A DNA stretch of 64,000 bases from the NCBI GenBank assembly GCA_017883385.1, contig JADGNQ010000001.1, positions 124,001-188,000 of the forward strand. Reading direction: 5' to 3'. The position numbers were made by a program, and so were the translations under genes. Under the pieces are notes generated by a model. It was given only the letters and a program-made list of their open reading frames with translations. It did not search any database and had not been told where the DNA came from. The DNA comes from Candidatus Sulfotelmatobacter sp. (lineage in GTDB: Bacteria; Acidobacteriota; Terriglobia; Terriglobales; Acidobacteriaceae). This document shows, piece by piece, positions 63,614 through 64,000 of this stretch. Each line of letters starts with the position of its first letter. The first letter of the stretch is position 1.

Positions 63614-64000
63614 TCACTTCTCGACAAACTTCTTCAGCATTTCGACCACGCCGGGCCAGCCTCCGGCGTAATCCTTGCGGGAAACGGGCAGGTGGGCCAG
63701 GCCGCTGTGCGTGACCTTCACGTGCGTTCCGCCCGACTTGGGTGTGAGTTCCCAGCGGACGACAGTGCGGCGCGTGGGGTCTTCGTGCCAGTTGCCAAAC
63801 CACGTATAGGCGAGGACGCGGGGAGGATCGAACTCGACGATTTCTCCGCGACATTGGAACTCGCTGACGTTGTTGACTACGACTGTGCCTTTTCCGGTGG
63901 CGTAGCGGTAGCGGCCGCCGAGGCGCGGGTCCATCTCCCAGAACTTCACCGGGCACTCCGGACTGTTGAACCAGCGCATGAGTTCAGCGCCAGTTGTCAG
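63614..64000 (-). CDS. SRPBCC/AHSA1-domain protein, truncated by the window edge
   Basis: The visible 128 codons form most of an AHSA1-type protein: LMRWFNSPECPVKFWEMDPR, GEIVEFDPPRVLAYTWFG, TRRTVVRWELTP and VVEMLKKFVEK. The reading frame continues past base 64000 (upstream residues TTGAEL before the internal methionine at 63979 fit the family), so the true start lies outside and the methionine is probably not the initiator. It is a paralogue of the protein at 62999. Ligand and function are unknown. Confidence 0.85.
   Translation of the reverse strand: MTTGAELMRWFNSPECPVKFWEMDPRLGGRYRYATGKGTVVVNNVSEFQCRGEIVEFDPPRVLAYTWFGNWHEDPTRRTVVRWELTPKSGGTHVKVTHSGLAHLPVSRKDYAGGWPGVVEMLKKFVEK

Overview
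The window looks like a chromosomal segment of an Acidobacteriota member, probably Koribacter/Terriglobia-like. It has high GC, densely packed genes, many secreted proteins of families typical of that phylum (GloVer-repeat proteins, trimeric fibre-like proteins, Asp-box beta-propellers), an ECF sigma factor paired with a Ser/Thr kinase-TPR protein, and several families of short dispersed intergenic repeats. The assignment rests on recognised protein families and repeat style, not on a marker-gene search. I found no rRNA, tRNA, CRISPR array, transposase or phage gene.

Layout. 0-8.4 kb: endonuclease III (nth), DedA, an M50 protease, a DUF4440 protein, an SDR, a 44-residue membrane peptide, a GAF-ANTAR regulator and inositol-phosphate synthase. 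8.5-11.4 kb: a secreted GH3 glycosidase. 11.4-23.5 kb: an accessory block with a twice-frameshifted aminotransferase, two paralogous GloVer/TIG surface proteins, remnants of degraded paralogues, a large fibre-like secreted protein, and a divergent ECF sigma/STPK-TPR pair whose kinase is split by a frameshift. Three of the secreted genes here share a 25-nt upstream element. 23.9-33.8 kb: M48 protease, citrate synthase (with a CRP-like operator), an HDOD gene broken by an in-frame amber codon, an ECF sigma/anti-sigma pair, a GAF-like protein, a lytic transglycosylase and lspA. 33.9-39.8 kb: ileS, a TonB-like protein, GNAT and murI.

39.9-45.1 kb is the most interesting region: a tightly packed four-gene operon for iron transport. 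It encodes an FTR1 permease fused to a DUF2318 Fe-S-type domain, two FtsX/MacB permeases, and an ABC ATPase fused to a complete DtxR-like iron-sensor module. Upstream lie a sigma-70-like promoter, a Fur-box-like palindrome and a CRP-like palindrome. The parts match the Campylobacter P19/FTR1/ABC iron system, but P19 is absent and both ends of the operon are gene fusions.

45.6-52 kb: a SprT-like protein, two small secreted proteins, a TPR protein and uvrA. 52.2-57.2 kb: an aa3-type cytochrome oxidase operon (ctaC, ctaD, two subunit III genes, subunit IV, a small membrane protein). 57.5-64 kb: a large Asp-box propeller protein, a thioesterase, pdxS and two SRPBCC proteins, the last cut by the window edge.

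Four loci carry disabling changes (aminotransferase, kinase, HDOD, surface-protein remnants). Several of these lie in homopolymers or tandem dinucleotides, so assembly error must be excluded before they are called real.
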